In this document: positions 10,347 to 20,152 of the stretch, piece after piece | Layout: every line of letters begins with the position of its first letter | Numbering within the stretch: position 1 is the stretch's first letter | Assembly: GCF_024721975.1 (NCBI RefSeq) | Contig: NZ_JANQBB010000010.1 | Coordinates: 1 to 64,000 of the forward strand | Direction: 5' to 3' | DNA: 64,000 nucleotides | DNA from: Paenibacillus endoradicis | GTDB lineage: Bacteria > Bacillota > Bacilli > Paenibacillales > Paenibacillaceae | Notes under the pieces: generated by a model | The model's database searches: none | What the model saw: the letters and a program-made list of their open reading frames with translations, nothing else | What the model was told of the DNA's origin: nothing | Program-made: the position numbers and the translations under genes

Positions 10347-12143
10347 GTGTCGATCAAGTATAAGTTAAGTATTACTATAGCAGTATTATTATCTATTGTA
10401 ATAGCAGTTTTTCATTATGCATGGGGTTATAATCAGCAATCGAAAAATTATGATTTGATCTATCGCTCTAGTTTTACTTTATCAGAGAGGATCCATCAAG
10501 ATTTAGATTTTGAATCGCCAACATTTGAACAAGATCTTAATCAAATTTATCATTTCGTTCGTGTGGGTAAACCTTACCTGTTGGATGTTGTATTCTACAA
10601 TACAACAACTAACGAAATTGTTTATTCTGCTAGTCATTACGCAACTGCAGACACTATTATAGCTAAAGAAAAATATAATTCCAAATACTTATATCAGTTT
10701 TTAGAAGTGTCTGATCAGTCAGATATTTACTATATTAGTGACTATCGTTATAATCTCTCAAGTGAATTAAGAATTATTACAATATACAATAAAGATGTCT
10801 ATAATCAGACACTTGGGGATAACAATTCCTTGTTTTATGCAACACTAATTTATTTAGTGTTTTTTTCTAGTATTATTAGTTATTGGTTTATTGGACGAAT
10901 GCTACAACCTCTTAAAGATATATTATGGAAAGTTAATGAAGTCAGTTCCGTTCGCTTTCATCGACCGATACCGATTACTACAAGGGACGAATTCGGATTA
11001 TTAGCATTTAAGATTAATGCTATGAGTCAGAATTTAAGCATATATATGAATAAGCTGAGAACAGCTTTTGATGAGAATCGTAGAATGAGATTGTATATGG
11101 AGTCATTTATCAATCATTCAACTGATGCGATCTATATTATGGATCTAGATGGAACAATGAATCAGATGAATAATGCATTCGAGCAGTTGTTTGGTTATAC
11201 AGAAGCAGAGGTAATAGGAAGGCGTTATCTTACAGTACCCGAGCATCTTATTAAAGAAAAAGAGGATATTTTTTCGAGAATACATAGTGGTGAAATCATT
11301 AATTCCTTCGAAACATTAAGAAGTACAAAAGATGGAGATCTAATACCTGTAAGTATTACTATTACACCGATTCGTGATTATTCTAATACAATTACAGGAT
11401 TTGCAAGCGTATGTAGAGATATGCGCCACCGTAATCAGATGGAAGAGTTGATGCGTCGATCTGAGAAGCTAAATATGGTCGGACAACTTGCTGCTGGTGT
11501 AGCTCATGAAATACGTAATCCATTAACTACGTTAAGAGGGTTTCTGCAATTACAGAAACAAAGTAAAAAACTTAATATAGATCATGTACATGTTATGTTA
11601 TCAGAGTTAGATCGTATTAATCTTATCGTAGGTGAATTTCTAATTTTAGCGAAGCCACAGGCAGTTAAGTTCAAGGTGAGAGATGTAAGAGATATATTAG
11701 CTGAAGTTACTTCTCTAATGGGAAGTGAGGCATTATTACATAATGTTACTTTAAAAGAAACGTATACTAAAGATGATTGCCGAATTCCTTGTGAAGAAAA
11801 TCAATTGAAGCAGGTATTCATTAATGTATTGAAGAATGGTATAGAAGCAATGCCTTATGGTGGACATGTACACATTGCTGTGCTGCGAAGTGATCAAGCG
11901 ATTAGTGTACATATTACAGATGAGGGTATTGGTATGGAAGAAGAAACCTTAAAACGCATTGGAGATCCTTTTTTCACTGTGAAAGAAAATGGCACAGGAT
12001 TAGGAATTATGGTTAGTCAAAAGATTATAGAGACTCACCATGGACAGATGGAATTAACTAGTCAAGTGAACGTAGGGACAACGGTTAAAATATTGTTACC
12101 TGCATATCAGGAAGAAGAGTTAGCTGATGCAAGTAGCTTGTAA
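10347..12143 (+). CDS. Orphan PAS sensor histidine kinase (sporulation-kinase type)
   Basis: A membrane histidine kinase of about 598 residues. Domains in order: TM1 (about 8-25), extracytoplasmic sensor (26-160), TM2 (165-183), HAMP (184-240), PAS (255-370, with TDAIYIMDLDG), HisKA with phospho-His 387 in GVAHEIRNP, and HATPase with N box NVLKNGIEAM, G1 DEGIGM and G2 GTGLGI. No response regulator is adjacent, as with the KinA-E kinases that feed Spo0F, so a phosphorelay role is plausible but inferred. GTG 10347 has TAAGGAT at good spacing; GTG 10338 is too close to it. A DnaA-box cluster lies just upstream. Confidence 0.85.
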   Translation: MSIKYKLSITIAVLLSIVIAVFHYAWGYNQQSKNYDLIYRSSFTLSERIHQDLDFESPTFEQDLNQIYHFVRVGKPYLLDVVFYNTTTNEIVYSASHYATADTIIAKEKYNSKYLYQFLEVSDQSDIYYISDYRYNLSSELRIITIYNKDVYNQTLGDNNSLFYATLIYLVFFSSIISYWFIGRMLQPLKDILWKVNEVSSVRFHRPIPITTRDEFGLLAFKINAMSQNLSIYMNKLRTAFDENRRMRLYMESFINHSTDAIYIMDLDGTMNQMNNAFEQLFGYTEAEVIGRRYLTVPEHLIKEKEDIFSRIHSGEIINSFETLRSTKDGDLIPVSITITPIRDYSNTITGFASVCRDMRHRNQMEELMRRSEKLNMVGQLAAGVAHEIRNPLTTLRGFLQLQKQSKKLNIDHVHVMLSELDRINLIVGEFLILAKPQAVKFKVRDVRDILAEVTSLMGSEALLHNVTLKETYTKDDCRIPCEENQLKQVFINVLKNGIEAMPYGGHVHIAVLRSDQAISVHITDEGIGMEEETLKRIGDPFFTVKENGTGLGIMVSQKIIETHHGQMELTSQVNVGTTVKILLPAYQEEELADASSL

Positions 12144-12173
12144 ACTCTATATTGTGTTAAGAAGGGTGTGAAC

Positions 12174-12851
12174 ATGGCATTGAAGGCGGTTATCGTGGGA
12201 GCAACAGGTCTAGTGGGACGAGAACTAGTTCGTGTATTGCTAAATGCTAAGAAGTATGAAAAGGTTATAGTCATAGCTCGCCGAAGACTAAGCATCGTTC
12301 ATCCTCGCTTAGAACAACAACTTATTCAATTTGATCAAATGCATGAGTGTCCAGAGGAATGGTTTAAGGATGCGGATGTATTTTGCACATTAGGTACAAC
12401 GATTAAGAAAGCTGGCTCCACAGAGCAATTTGAAAAGGTTGATTACCATTATGTAATCGAGATAGCCAAGCTTGCCAAGTTATACTATAGTCGCAAATTT
12501 ATCGTTGTAACGGCTATGGGTTCAGACGATCAGTCCAAAATATTTTATAATCGTGTGAAAGGCAAAACCGAGCTTGAATTGCAACAATTACAATTACCGC
12601 AACTTATTATAGTGAGGCCTTCTCTTATACTTGGAGATCGTAATGAAGCTAGATTTGGTGAATCAGTAGCTGCAAAACTGATGACTTGGCTATCGTTCAT
12701 GTTTAAGGGTAAAATGAGAAAGTACAAACCTATTCAAGCAAGGGACATCGCTATTGGGATGTTTAAGTTGGCAAAGCTTTGTAAAGACCCGTTGATCATA
12801 GTATCATCAGAGGAAATTGAAGTTTGGTCAAAGAAAAAGTTATACAAGTGA
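12174..12851 (+). CDS. NAD(P)-binding Rossmann protein (atypical SDR, HTATIP2-like)
   Basis: A 225-residue Rossmann-fold protein. The nucleotide-binding loop GATGLVG lies at residues 9-15. FCTLGTTIKKAGS and VVTAMGSD resemble the atypical short-chain dehydrogenase branch that includes HTATIP2/TIP30 and YbjT-like proteins. The substrate is unknown. ATG 12174 has SD GAAGGG 7 nt upstream; a GTG two codons earlier is less well spaced. It lies 30 bp after the kinase and 18 bp before rluF, so the three may be co-transcribed. Confidence 0.75.
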   Translation: MALKAVIVGATGLVGRELVRVLLNAKKYEKVIVIARRRLSIVHPRLEQQLIQFDQMHECPEEWFKDADVFCTLGTTIKKAGSTEQFEKVDYHYVIEIAKLAKLYYSRKFIVVTAMGSDDQSKIFYNRVKGKTELELQQLQLPQLIIVRPSLILGDRNEARFGESVAAKLMTWLSFMFKGKMRKYKPIQARDIAIGMFKLAKLCKDPLIIVSSEEIEVWSKKKLYK

Positions 12852-12869
12852 ATTAACGAGGTGACATCA

Positions 12870-13574
12870 TTGAGAATCAATAAATTTATTAGTGAGACGG
12901 GCTATTGTTCAAGACGAGAGGCCGATAAGCTAGTGCAAGCTGGTGAAGTAACAATTAATGGCGTGAAGGCTGAACTTGGCAGTCAAGCCGACCTTAGTGA
13001 CATTGTATGTGTGAGCGGAAGTAGAATAGGGCAGCAGAAAAAGCATGTCTATATCGCACTTTATAAGCCTACAGGGATTACATGTACGACAGAGCTTCAT
13101 ATACAAGGTAATATCGTTGATTTTGTAAATCATCGGGAGCGTATTTTCCCGATCGGTAGATTAGACAAGGATTCTGAAGGTCTTATTCTATTAACGAATG
13201 ATGGCGATGTAGTTAATCCTATTTTGCGTTCAGAAGGAAAACACGAGAAAGAATATATCGTAACGGTAGATAAGCCTGTTACCAATAGTTTCTTGAAAGG
13301 TATGAGCGAAGGTGTGCATATACTAGGTAGCATGACGTTACCTTGTAAAATAACTCGCATCGGCGACCATACTTTTAGAATTATTCTTACCGAAGGTCGC
13401 AATCGTCAAATTAGACGTATGTGCGATGCGTTTGGATATAAAGTTAGACGATTGAAGCGGGTTCGTATTATGAATATTCATCTTGCAGAATTGCCTAAAG
13501 GCGAGTGGAGAGACTTGACAGAAGACGAGAAGCAAACCTTGTTCAAAGATATTAATTATAATCCAGCACAATAA
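12870..13574 (+). CDS. rluF: 23S rRNA pseudouridine synthase, RsuA/RluF family
   Basis: A pseudouridine synthase of 234 residues. An N-terminal S4 RNA-binding domain (about 1-50, RINKFISETGYCSRREADKL) precedes the catalytic domain with the active Asp in GRLDKDSEGL. The C-terminal GRNRQIRRM motif is intact. Closest by pattern to RluF, which modifies U2604 of 23S rRNA; RluB or RsuA specificity cannot be excluded. Start TTG 12870 follows SD GAGGTGA by about 5 nt and gives the usual MRINKFISE start; GTG 12861 lies inside that SD. It ends at a bidirectional terminator shared with motB. Confidence 0.88.
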   Translation: MRINKFISETGYCSRREADKLVQAGEVTINGVKAELGSQADLSDIVCVSGSRIGQQKKHVYIALYKPTGITCTTELHIQGNIVDFVNHRERIFPIGRLDKDSEGLILLTNDGDVVNPILRSEGKHEKEYIVTVDKPVTNSFLKGMSEGVHILGSMTLPCKITRIGDHTFRIILTEGRNRQIRRMCDAFGYKVRRLKRVRIMNIHLAELPKGEWRDLTEDEKQTLFKDINYNPAQ

Positions 13575-13576
13575 GA

Positions 13577-13618
13577 AAAGGGCGTATATACCGGTTACTC
13601 GGTGTATACGCCCTTTAA
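13577..13618. terminator. Bidirectional terminator between rluF and motB
   Basis: AAAGGGCGTATATACCG and CGGTGTATACGCCCTTT form a 17-bp stem with a 6-nt loop and A/T-rich flanks, serving both convergent transcripts. Confidence 0.85.
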
Positions 13619-13621
13619 CTA

Positions 13622-14449
13622 TTACTGAGTAACTGATAGACTCTGTAGTTTATTTTCGTCAATGTAGTTATGAACGATAGAAATCTCAACACGACGATTT
13701 TTGGCTTTATTTTCAGCTGTATCGTTTTCTACTACAGGGTGATATTCCCCATATCCACCTGCATTGAAACGTTTTGGATCAAGATTTTTGTTGGTCAGCA
13801 TAATGTCCATGAATCGAACAGCACGCATTACACTTAAATCCCAGTTAGAGCTGAACTCACTATTACGAATAGGTGTGTTATCGGTATGTCCTGCAACAAT
13901 AATGTTAAAGTCAGGGTAGTCATCTAGCATATTAGCTATTGAAATTGCTAGTTTTTTACCATCACTATTCACTGTAGCTTCAGCAGAGTCGAATAACGCG
14001 TTATCACGAATCGTAATAACTAATTGCGACATATTTAATGACGTTTCTAAGCTAGTCGATAAACCGTTCCCAGCGATATAAGTATCTAGTTCTTCTTTCA
14101 ACTTACTTAGTTCTACTTGACTTTTATCAAGTAGTTCCTGGACTTCTTTCTCAGTTAGCTGTTCTTCTTTTTCAGCGATGGAATCATTATCATCTTTAGA
14201 ACCACCATTTTCCTGATCTGCATCAGGACCTTTTTCTATTACAGAAGGCATATCCATTATTCCTTGACCACTGCTTAGTGCGAGGCTGAAGGCATTAGAT
14301 AGGTCTTCAAACTTTTTGGTATCTACAGCATTCATAGAATATAGAACGATGAACAAGGCAAGTAGCAAGGTCATAAGATCTGCATATGGAATGAGCCAAG
14401 ATTCATCGATATGTTCTTCGTGATCTTCATGCCTACGCTTTTTGCTCAA
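13622..14449 (-). CDS. motB: Flagellar motor protein MotB
   Basis: The stator subunit that anchors MotA to peptidoglycan. Of about 275 residues, the N-terminal cytoplasmic part is charged (SKKRRHEDHEEH). A single TM helix carries the proton-binding Asp in PYADLMTLLLAL (near residue 24). A linker with acidic coil follows, then an OmpA-like peptidoglycan-binding domain (AGHTDNTP, NWDLSVMRA, RRVEI). TTG 14449 on the reverse strand fits SD AAGGAGG at about 9 nt; a GTG two codons upstream is too close. It overlaps the 3' end of motA, so translation is probably coupled. The intact Asp and TM sequence indicate a proton-driven stator. Confidence 0.95.
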   Translation of the reverse strand: MSKKRRHEDHEEHIDESWLIPYADLMTLLLALFIVLYSMNAVDTKKFEDLSNAFSLALSSGQGIMDMPSVIEKGPDADQENGGSKDDNDSIAEKEEQLTEKEVQELLDKSQVELSKLKEELDTYIAGNGLSTSLETSLNMSQLVITIRDNALFDSAEATVNSDGKKLAISIANMLDDYPDFNIIVAGHTDNTPIRNSEFSSNWDLSVMRAVRFMDIMLTNKNLDPKRFNAGGYGEYHPVVENDTAENKAKNRRVEISIVHNYIDENKLQSLSVTQ

Positions 14450-15233
14450 CGTCACCTTCCTCCTTCTGTTTCATTAATTTACGCTCAGTAGGTGTCAAAT
14501 AAACAGAAAGTTTTTGCTCAATAGCAATCGTTGAAACACCAGATTGAATCGACAGTAAACCTTCAAGCATCATTAGGCGAATTTGAATTTCTTGTTTAGA
14601 CAAACGCTTCAATTTGTTTGCCATTGGATGCCAAAGTACATAACCTGTAAATATACCTAGTAAAGTTGCCATAAATGCAGCTGAGATTGCATGCGCAAGT
14701 TTATCCATATTGCTCATGTCGGATAAGGCAGCAATTAGGCCGACTACGGCGCCAAGTACCCCTAAAGTAGGAGCGTAAGTACCTGCTTGAGTAAAGATTA
14801 AAGCTCCTGCCTTATGACGTTCTTCTGTAGCAGAAATATCTTCAAGTAATACATCACGTACAAGGTCCTGATCATTGCCATCAATAATCATACGCATACC
14901 ATTTTTCAGAAAGGCATCTTCGATATCATCAACTCTAGCTTCTAAAGCAAGAAGTCCTTCACGACGCGTAATTCCTGCCCATTCAACGAATTGCTTAATA
15001 AGCTGTTCGCGCTCAGGAAGAGGACGCTCTTTGAATAATATCTTAAATAGTGTACCAACTTTTTTTAGTTCACTTAAAGGGAAAGCAACCATTACTGCAC
15101 CTATCGTGCCGACAATAATAATCATAAATGCCGCGCCATTTAAAAATGCACTTAGACTTGCTCCCTTTAATATCATACCTACTAATACTGCTGCTAGACC
15201 TAGAATTAAACCAATTACTGTCGAATTTTTCAT
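14433..15233 (-). CDS. motA: Flagellar motor protein MotA
   Basis: The proton-conducting stator subunit, 266 residues with four TM segments (about 5-25, 30-50, 150-170 and 180-200). The conserved cytoplasmic loop carries charged residues that contact FliG. The GTYAPTLGVLGAVVGLIAAL segment is the family's TM3 signature. The reverse-strand ATG at 15233 has SD GAGGTG. It forms a two-gene operon with motB. I did not find a convincing SigD promoter upstream. Confidence 0.95.
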   Translation of the reverse strand: MKNSTVIGLILGLAAVLVGMILKGASLSAFLNGAAFMIIIVGTIGAVMVAFPLSELKKVGTLFKILFKERPLPEREQLIKQFVEWAGITRREGLLALEARVDDIEDAFLKNGMRMIIDGNDQDLVRDVLLEDISATEERHKAGALIFTQAGTYAPTLGVLGAVVGLIAALSDMSNMDKLAHAISAAFMATLLGIFTGYVLWHPMANKLKRLSKQEIQIRLMMLEGLLSIQSGVSTIAIEQKLSVYLTPTERKLMKQKEEGDVEQKA

Positions 15234-15249
15234 ATTACACCTCTATTAA

Positions 15250-15833
15250 TCCGTATTCGTCATATTACTACTTCTACTATTATCGTCAAAAGGGTATTGT
15301 GAAGTTATAGTTATTTATTATGAGCGTAAAAATAACTATATTTTTGTCGCAAATGTTACGTAATTTGTTATATTTTCTATAGTACCAGTATTAACCAGTG
15401 GCACACAAGATACTTTATATCTAGCTAATTGTTGTGATATACATGCTGTACATGATGAAGTTTACTAGATGAATAGGTAGGTTTCCTGCATATATTAATC
15501 AAAAGTGCGACTAATTTACTAGAGTAAGGTTAATTAGTATAAGAAATGGTAATGAAAAGATTTGTATTATAATGTAAAATGCTGTTGGTGAAATCATTTA
15601 GAATCGAGAATGGTATAAATCGCAGAGTGTCACTTCATACTATAAGTAGGACTCAAAAATTACAATGTTGAAATTACCATCAAAGTACAGACATGATGAA
15701 CGCAATATGCGATAATATTTCCGTATGGAGAAGGCTATTTGGTGAAAGCGTGTTATCGCCATTGGATAGGCAATTCGCTTGAGAAGAAGGTTAATTCAAT
15801 ACTGTGTAGTAATGATAAGGAGGCAATAACAAT
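15250..15833. other. 584-bp intergenic region without recognised features
   Basis: AT-rich DNA between divergent motA and the 97-residue gene. No ORF with an SD, no RNA fold I can name, and no copy of the interspersed repeat was found. A possible -10 (TATAAT) lies near 15570, too far to assign. Confidence 0.4.
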
Positions 15834-16127
15834 ATGGGTGTACGTCATGCAAGAGAATATAATGATATTTTAAAGGATTTAACAGCAGCAGTTGGTCAAA
15901 TTCAAGATTGTTTCCGTTTTTTTGAGATGGAAGTTTCTGAATGGGAAGCCCTTTCAGAAGATGAAAAACATGAGGTGCTTGAGGCGCTTGCTGATGATGT
16001 GTTTTACGGGTTAGGAGAAGAATCTATTATTGAAGTAGGTTCTGGATCGATACGTTATAATTCACAACATCACGTTATTGAAGTGGAGCAAGGAGACCAA
16101 GTTTCGCAAATTATTCGATTGATTTAA
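15834..16127 (+). CDS. Conserved hypothetical protein, 97 residues
   Basis: I do not recognise a named domain. The protein is acidic, soluble and mostly helical in the first 65 residues (AREYNDILKDLTAAVGQIQDCF; EWEALSEDEKHEVLEALADDVFYGLG), with a strand-rich tail ending in SQIIRLI. There is no signal peptide or TM segment. SD AAGGAGG lies 9 nt upstream of the ATG and codon use matches its neighbours, which supports a real gene. It is followed after 49 bp by an MFS transporter. Confidence 0.75.
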   Translation: MGVRHAREYNDILKDLTAAVGQIQDCFRFFEMEVSEWEALSEDEKHEVLEALADDVFYGLGEESIIEVGSGSIRYNSQHHVIEVEQGDQVSQIIRLI

Positions 16128-16176
16128 TGATACGGAATACTATCGCTTTTTTATTGAAAAGGAGATTGTCATACTT

Positions 16177-17373
16177 GTGAGGAAAATATTATGGCTATCA
16201 TGTTTATCGTATCTAGTAATAGGTATTGCACATATAATAGGCGGATCCATTCTTGAACAGCTTGTGACGCATTATAATGTTACATATGCAAGTGGTGGTC
16301 AGTGGATCATGAATCAGTTTCTCGGTTTCCTCGTCGGTGTATTACTTGGTCCTACGTTGTCATCGCGATTAGGTAAGCGTTTTACTATTGTTGTAGCGAT
16401 GGGAGCATTAACGGTAGCTGAAGCATTATACAGCATGTTATTACCGTGGGATTGGATGCTTATTGTTGCTCCACTAGCAGGTTTTGGATTTGGTATGATT
16501 GAATCTGTTGTTGGTGCGCTTGTTATTGAGTTGTATAAGGATTCGAAGGCAACGGCAATGAGTAAAATTGAAACGTTTTTTGGTATAGGAGCATTAATTA
16601 TTCCGTTAGCGGCAGCATTCTTGATTCGTAATCATATTTGGGAATGGTCTTTCCCTATTCTTACTGCTATTAGCGGAATTACATTGTTATTATGGTTAAG
16701 TTTATCATTTGGTAAAAATATTGATGATCAATTAGCACAACCAACGAAAGCACAACGAAAAGAAGCAAGTGTCACATTAAAGTATACTTCCAAAGCAATT
16801 CCGTTTCTAATTATTGCAATGGCGTTCTTCTTCTTATACGTGGGTATGGAAATGAGCTTCTCTAATTATTTGCCTTCGATTCTAATTGAACGTACGCCGC
16901 TATCTGAATCGAGTGCAGCAGGAATGTTAAGTTTATTCTGGGGCTTTATGGTCATTGGTAGAATGTTCTGTGGTATTCTTGCTGATCGTTATGGGTATAT
17001 TCGTTATTTAGTCATCTCAATGTGCGGAGCTGTTATTGCATTTATCGGTATAGCTATATTTGAAGGAACAACAGCTATACTTATTATGACAGCTATAAGT
17101 GGACTTAGCTTCTCAGGAGTTTTTGGAATTGGGTTGGTTTATGTAAACTCTTGCATTTCTGGGATGACAGAACGGACAACAAGTCTATTAGTAGCCTGTG
17201 GAGGTATTGGTGGTGCACTGTTTCCGAAATTAACGGGCTTTGTTATGGATAATTACTTTGTATCAGCTACATTAAGTCTTATTGCTTGTATTGTGGCAGT
17301 CATGCTTGTCTGTATGGTTGCTATGATGTTAGTTGGTCGTAATCGTGACTTGCAACAAGTAACGAACTCTTAG
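16177..17373 (+). CDS. Major facilitator superfamily transporter
   Basis: A 398-residue integral membrane protein with about 12 hydrophobic segments in two six-helix halves and a central cytoplasmic loop near residues 185-210. The loop between TM2 and TM3 (GPTLSSRLGKRF) and its repeat in the second half (GILADRYGYIRY) fit the MFS signature GxLaDrxGrr. The overall pattern resembles the FHS/FucP branch, but the substrate is unknown. The start is GTG with SD AAAAGGAG. It ends at a perfect terminator hairpin. Confidence 0.85.
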   Translation: MRKILWLSCLSYLVIGIAHIIGGSILEQLVTHYNVTYASGGQWIMNQFLGFLVGVLLGPTLSSRLGKRFTIVVAMGALTVAEALYSMLLPWDWMLIVAPLAGFGFGMIESVVGALVIELYKDSKATAMSKIETFFGIGALIIPLAAAFLIRNHIWEWSFPILTAISGITLLLWLSLSFGKNIDDQLAQPTKAQRKEASVTLKYTSKAIPFLIIAMAFFFLYVGMEMSFSNYLPSILIERTPLSESSAAGMLSLFWGFMVIGRMFCGILADRYGYIRYLVISMCGAVIAFIGIAIFEGTTAILIMTAISGLSFSGVFGIGLVYVNSCISGMTERTTSLLVACGGIGGALFPKLTGFVMDNYFVSATLSLIACIVAVMLVCMVAMMLVGRNRDLQQVTNS

Positions 17374-17384
17374 TTAATTAATAG

Positions 17385-17421
17385 AGGCTACAGGAAGATT
17401 AATCTTCCTGTAGCCTTTTTC
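17385..17421 (+). terminator. Terminator of the MFS gene
   Basis: A perfect 32-nt palindrome (17385-17416, arm AGGCTACAGGAAGATT) is followed by TTTTT. Confidence 0.9.
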
Positions 17422-17524
17422 TACTCTCACATTAGTGCATTTGAAAGGTAATTGTATAAACAGACAGATTAATTTGTACAGGTTGGTATAATATTGATTA
17501 CTTCAGCATAAGCATATAATATAG

Positions 17525-17580
17525 AAAAAAGCATTTCAGTAGCACTTCAAATGAATGAAGTGGCGCTGAAATGCTTTTTT
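17525..17580 (-). terminator. Terminator of the NlpC/P60 gene
   Basis: AAAAAAGCATTTCAGTAGC and its near complement GGCGCTGAAATGCTTTTTT form a long stem. On the minus strand it ends in a T-run directly after the hydrolase gene. Confidence 0.85.
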
Positions 17581-17591
17581 AAAGAAAACTA

Positions 17592-18071
17592 TTATTTACT
17601 TGCTTGAACGTGTGTCTCATAGTCTGCATCTGATAAGATGTGACGAGCAGTTACATAACGTGGTTTGTAGTATGAAGAATCCAATGAATCGATAATTACA
17701 CCCTTACTAGTAGAAGCATGAGCGAATTTACCATCACCTACATAGATACCAACGTGAGTAATGCCTCCGTTGTTAGTACCACTAGTATCAAAGAATACTA
17801 GATCTCCAGCAACTAGATCTGCTTTAGCGACTTTTGTACCCTCTAAAGCTTGGTCTGCAGAACGTCTTGGCAAATCATAACCCATTTTATCGAATATGTA
17901 TCTTACAAAACCAGAACAATCAAACCCGCTGGTAGTATTACCACCGTATTTGTATTTCGTTCCTTTTACATCGTCGATGCTAGTAAGCATGGATGAACTT
18001 GCGGAAGCGCTTCCTACTGAGAAAGTTAAAAGAAGAACAAGTGCTACAAACATTAAACTAAACTTTTTCAC
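17592..18071 (-). CDS. Secreted NlpC/P60 cell-wall hydrolase
   Basis: A small exported endopeptidase (159 residues). A signal peptide at 1-25 ends in SASAS and is followed directly by an NlpC/P60 domain. The catalytic set is present: Cys52 in FDCSGF, His106 in THVGIY and His118 in FAHAS. There are no SH3 or LysM modules. The start is GTG on the reverse strand with SD GAAGGAG about 9 nt upstream. A c-di-AMP riboswitch ends about 20 nt before the start. Such riboswitches commonly control wall hydrolases and osmolyte transport, so this enzyme should respond to second-messenger and turgor state. Confidence 0.92.
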   Translation of the reverse strand: MKKFSLMFVALVLLLTFSVGSASASSSMLTSIDDVKGTKYKYGGNTTSGFDCSGFVRYIFDKMGYDLPRRSADQALEGTKVAKADLVAGDLVFFDTSGTNNGGITHVGIYVGDGKFAHASTSKGVIIDSLDSSYYKPRYVTARHILSDADYETHVQASK

Positions 18072-18086
18072 AATTTAAGACTCCTT

Positions 18087-18228
18087 CCAATGTGCCGACG
18101 AGGTTAGCTGACGGGTTCGGTTGAAGGTTCCCTATGAGACTACCAATTATGATTATTCATAATCCAGCTCAATTCACCCCAAATGGATCCCCCGTATCTT
18201 AAGTGTTAGTGCTTAAGAATTTGGCAAT
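18087..18228 (-). promoter_or_regulatory. c-di-AMP riboswitch (ydaO/yuaA class)
   Basis: On the minus strand the leader carries the class landmarks in order: GGGGGATCCATTTGGGGTGA, AATCATAATTGG, a TAGGGAACCTTCAACCGAA block, then CCCGTCAGCTAACCTCGTCG and GGC. These are the conserved loops of the ydaO c-di-AMP aptamer. It lies directly upstream of the NlpC/P60 hydrolase, a frequent partner. Only about 20 nt remain between the aptamer end and the GTG, too little for a terminator, so control is probably at translation. Confidence 0.9.
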
Positions 18229-18463
18229 TTAGGCTTACTTGTTACAAGCTTTATAATAAACTGAAAATTCAATTCTGTGTAAAATGTGAGAAGATTCTAA
18301 TGGTTTCTCATTTTCCTCACAGAAACTGAGCTTTAAAATTTAATTGATTAGTTCATATTAATGCGGCACTAACATACATAATTGCACTCATAAATGGGTG
18401 TATTTTCACACGAATTTGTGTATGATAAGAGGATAATATTCGTTGTGTGAAAGGTTGGTCTAT

Positions 18464-20137
18464 ATGGAAAACATCAATGAAAATAAGTCGGCCCCATCTA
18501 ATTTTATAAAAAATATAGTGATAGAGGACTTACAAGAAGGTCGCGTTAAGGAAATATATACTAGATTTCCTCCCGAGCCTAACGGATATCTTCATATTGG
18601 ACATGCCAAATCGATATGCTTGAATTTTGAACTAGCTGATGAATTTAAGGGGAAAACAAATCTTCGTTTCGATGATACTAACCCTGTTAAGGAAGATACG
18701 GAATATGTAGATTCTATTATGGAAGATGTAAGATGGTTAGGTTTTGAATGGGATGCTTTGTTCTATGCATCTGATTATTTCGAGGAAATGTACAATCGCG
18801 CAGTGTTGCTGATTAAGAAGGGGAAAGCATATGTATGTGACCTTACTGCAGAGCAAACACGTGAATTGCGTGGTACGTTAACAGAGCCTGGTAAAGACAG
18901 CCCTTATCGTAATCGTACTGTAGAAGAGAATCTTGATCTATTTGCCCGTATGCGTGCTGGAGAATTTAAAGATGGTGCGCGAGTCCTTCGTGCCAAAATT
19001 GATATGGCTTCAGCCAATATTACATTACGCGATCCAGTAATCTATCGTATTACTCATGCTCATCATCATCGTACAGGTGATGCTTGGTGCATCTATCCGA
19101 TGTACGACTTCGCACATCCGCTAAGCGACGCAATTGAAGGAATTACTCATTCTGTTTGCACATTGGAATTTGAAGACCATCGTCCAATGTATGACTGGGT
19201 TATCGAACAATGTGAAATGGAAACAAAAACTCGTCAATATGAGTTTGCTCGTCTTAACATTACAAATACAATTATGAGCAAGCGCTATTTGAAATTATTA
19301 GTTGATGAAGGTGTTGTATCCGGTTGGGATGATCCCCGTATGCCGACGATTAGTGGTATGCGTCGTAGAGGATATACGGCGGAAGCTATTCGTAACTTCT
19401 GTCGCGAGATCGGCGTTGCAAAAGCCAATAGTATCATTGATGAACGTAATCTAGAGTTCTTCATTCGCGAAGATTTAAAAATGAAAGCACCTAGAACAAT
19501 GGCAGTACTTGATCCGATTAAAGTAGTCATTACAAACTATCCAGAAGGTCAAATCGAATGGTTAGATGCTGAGGTTAACGCTGAAAACCCAGAGATGGGT
19601 ATGCGCCCAATTCCATTCTCTCGTGAGATTTATATCGAAAGAGAAGATTTCATGGAAAACCCGCCAAGCAAATATTTCCGTCTATTCCCTGGTAACGAGG
19701 TTCGTTTGAAACATGCTTACTTTATTTTGTGTAATGAAATGATCAAGAACGAGCAAGGTGAAGTTATTGAACTTCATTGTACGTATGATCCTGCAACGAA
19801 ATCAGGTAGTGGTTTCAACGCTCGTAAAGTAAAAGGTACCATTCACTGGGTAGAAGCTTCTAATGCAGTTCCAGCACAACTGAGACTGTTAGAGCCTCTT
19901 CTATTAGAAGAGACAGATAATAAGGACAAACCGTTAGTAGAGCGTATTAATCCTAACTCGATGCAAGTAGTGAATGGCTATATTGAACCGAACATGAAAG
20001 ATGCACAAGCGGGAGACAAGTTCCAATTCTTCCGTCATGGCTATTTCTGTGTTGATAAAGAACAAGGTAACGATGATATGCTAGTATTTAATCGAATTGT
20101 ATCGCTGAAAAGCTCATTCGATGCGAAGAAAGCGTAA
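18464..20137 (+). CDS. glnS: Glutaminyl-tRNA synthetase
   Basis: A class I synthetase that charges tRNA-Gln directly, 557 residues from ATG 18464. The catalytic motifs HIGH (HIGHA within [13 protein letters not shown]) and MSKR (IMSKRYL) are present, followed by the C-terminal anticodon-binding beta-barrels. Features such as [13 protein letters not shown] are typical of bacterial GlnRS. ATG 18464 has GAAAGG about 9 nt upstream; a TTG seven codons earlier lacks an SD. Most Firmicutes use GluRS plus GatCAB instead, so the gene is noteworthy and was probably acquired horizontally by an ancestor. hisC follows after 15 bp. Confidence 0.95.
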   Translation: MENINENKSAPSNFIKNIVIEDLQEGRVKEIYTRFPPEPNGYLHIGHAKSICLNFELADEFKGKTNLRFDDTNPVKEDTEYVDSIMEDVRWLGFEWDALFYASDYFEEMYNRAVLLIKKGKAYVCDLTAEQTRELRGTLTEPGKDSPYRNRTVEENLDLFARMRAGEFKDGARVLRAKIDMASANITLRDPVIYRITHAHHHRTGDAWCIYPMYDFAHPLSDAIEGITHSVCTLEFEDHRPMYDWVIEQCEMETKTRQYEFARLNITNTIMSKRYLKLLVDEGVVSGWDDPRMPTISGMRRRGYTAEAIRNFCREIGVAKANSIIDERNLEFFIREDLKMKAPRTMAVLDPIKVVITNYPEGQIEWLDAEVNAENPEMGMRPIPFSREIYIEREDFMENPPSKYFRLFPGNEVRLKHAYFILCNEMIKNEQGEVIELHCTYDPATKSGSGFNARKVKGTIHWVEASNAVPAQLRLLEPLLLEETDNKDKPLVERINPNSMQVVNGYIEPNMKDAQAGDKFQFFRHGYFCVDKEQGNDDMLVFNRIVSLKSSFDAKKA

Positions 20138-20152
20138 GGAGAGACGTCAACT

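Noticed and set aside
15250..15833. SigD promoter for motAB
   Set aside because: A GACGATAA on the minus strand lacks a TAAA at the proper spacing.
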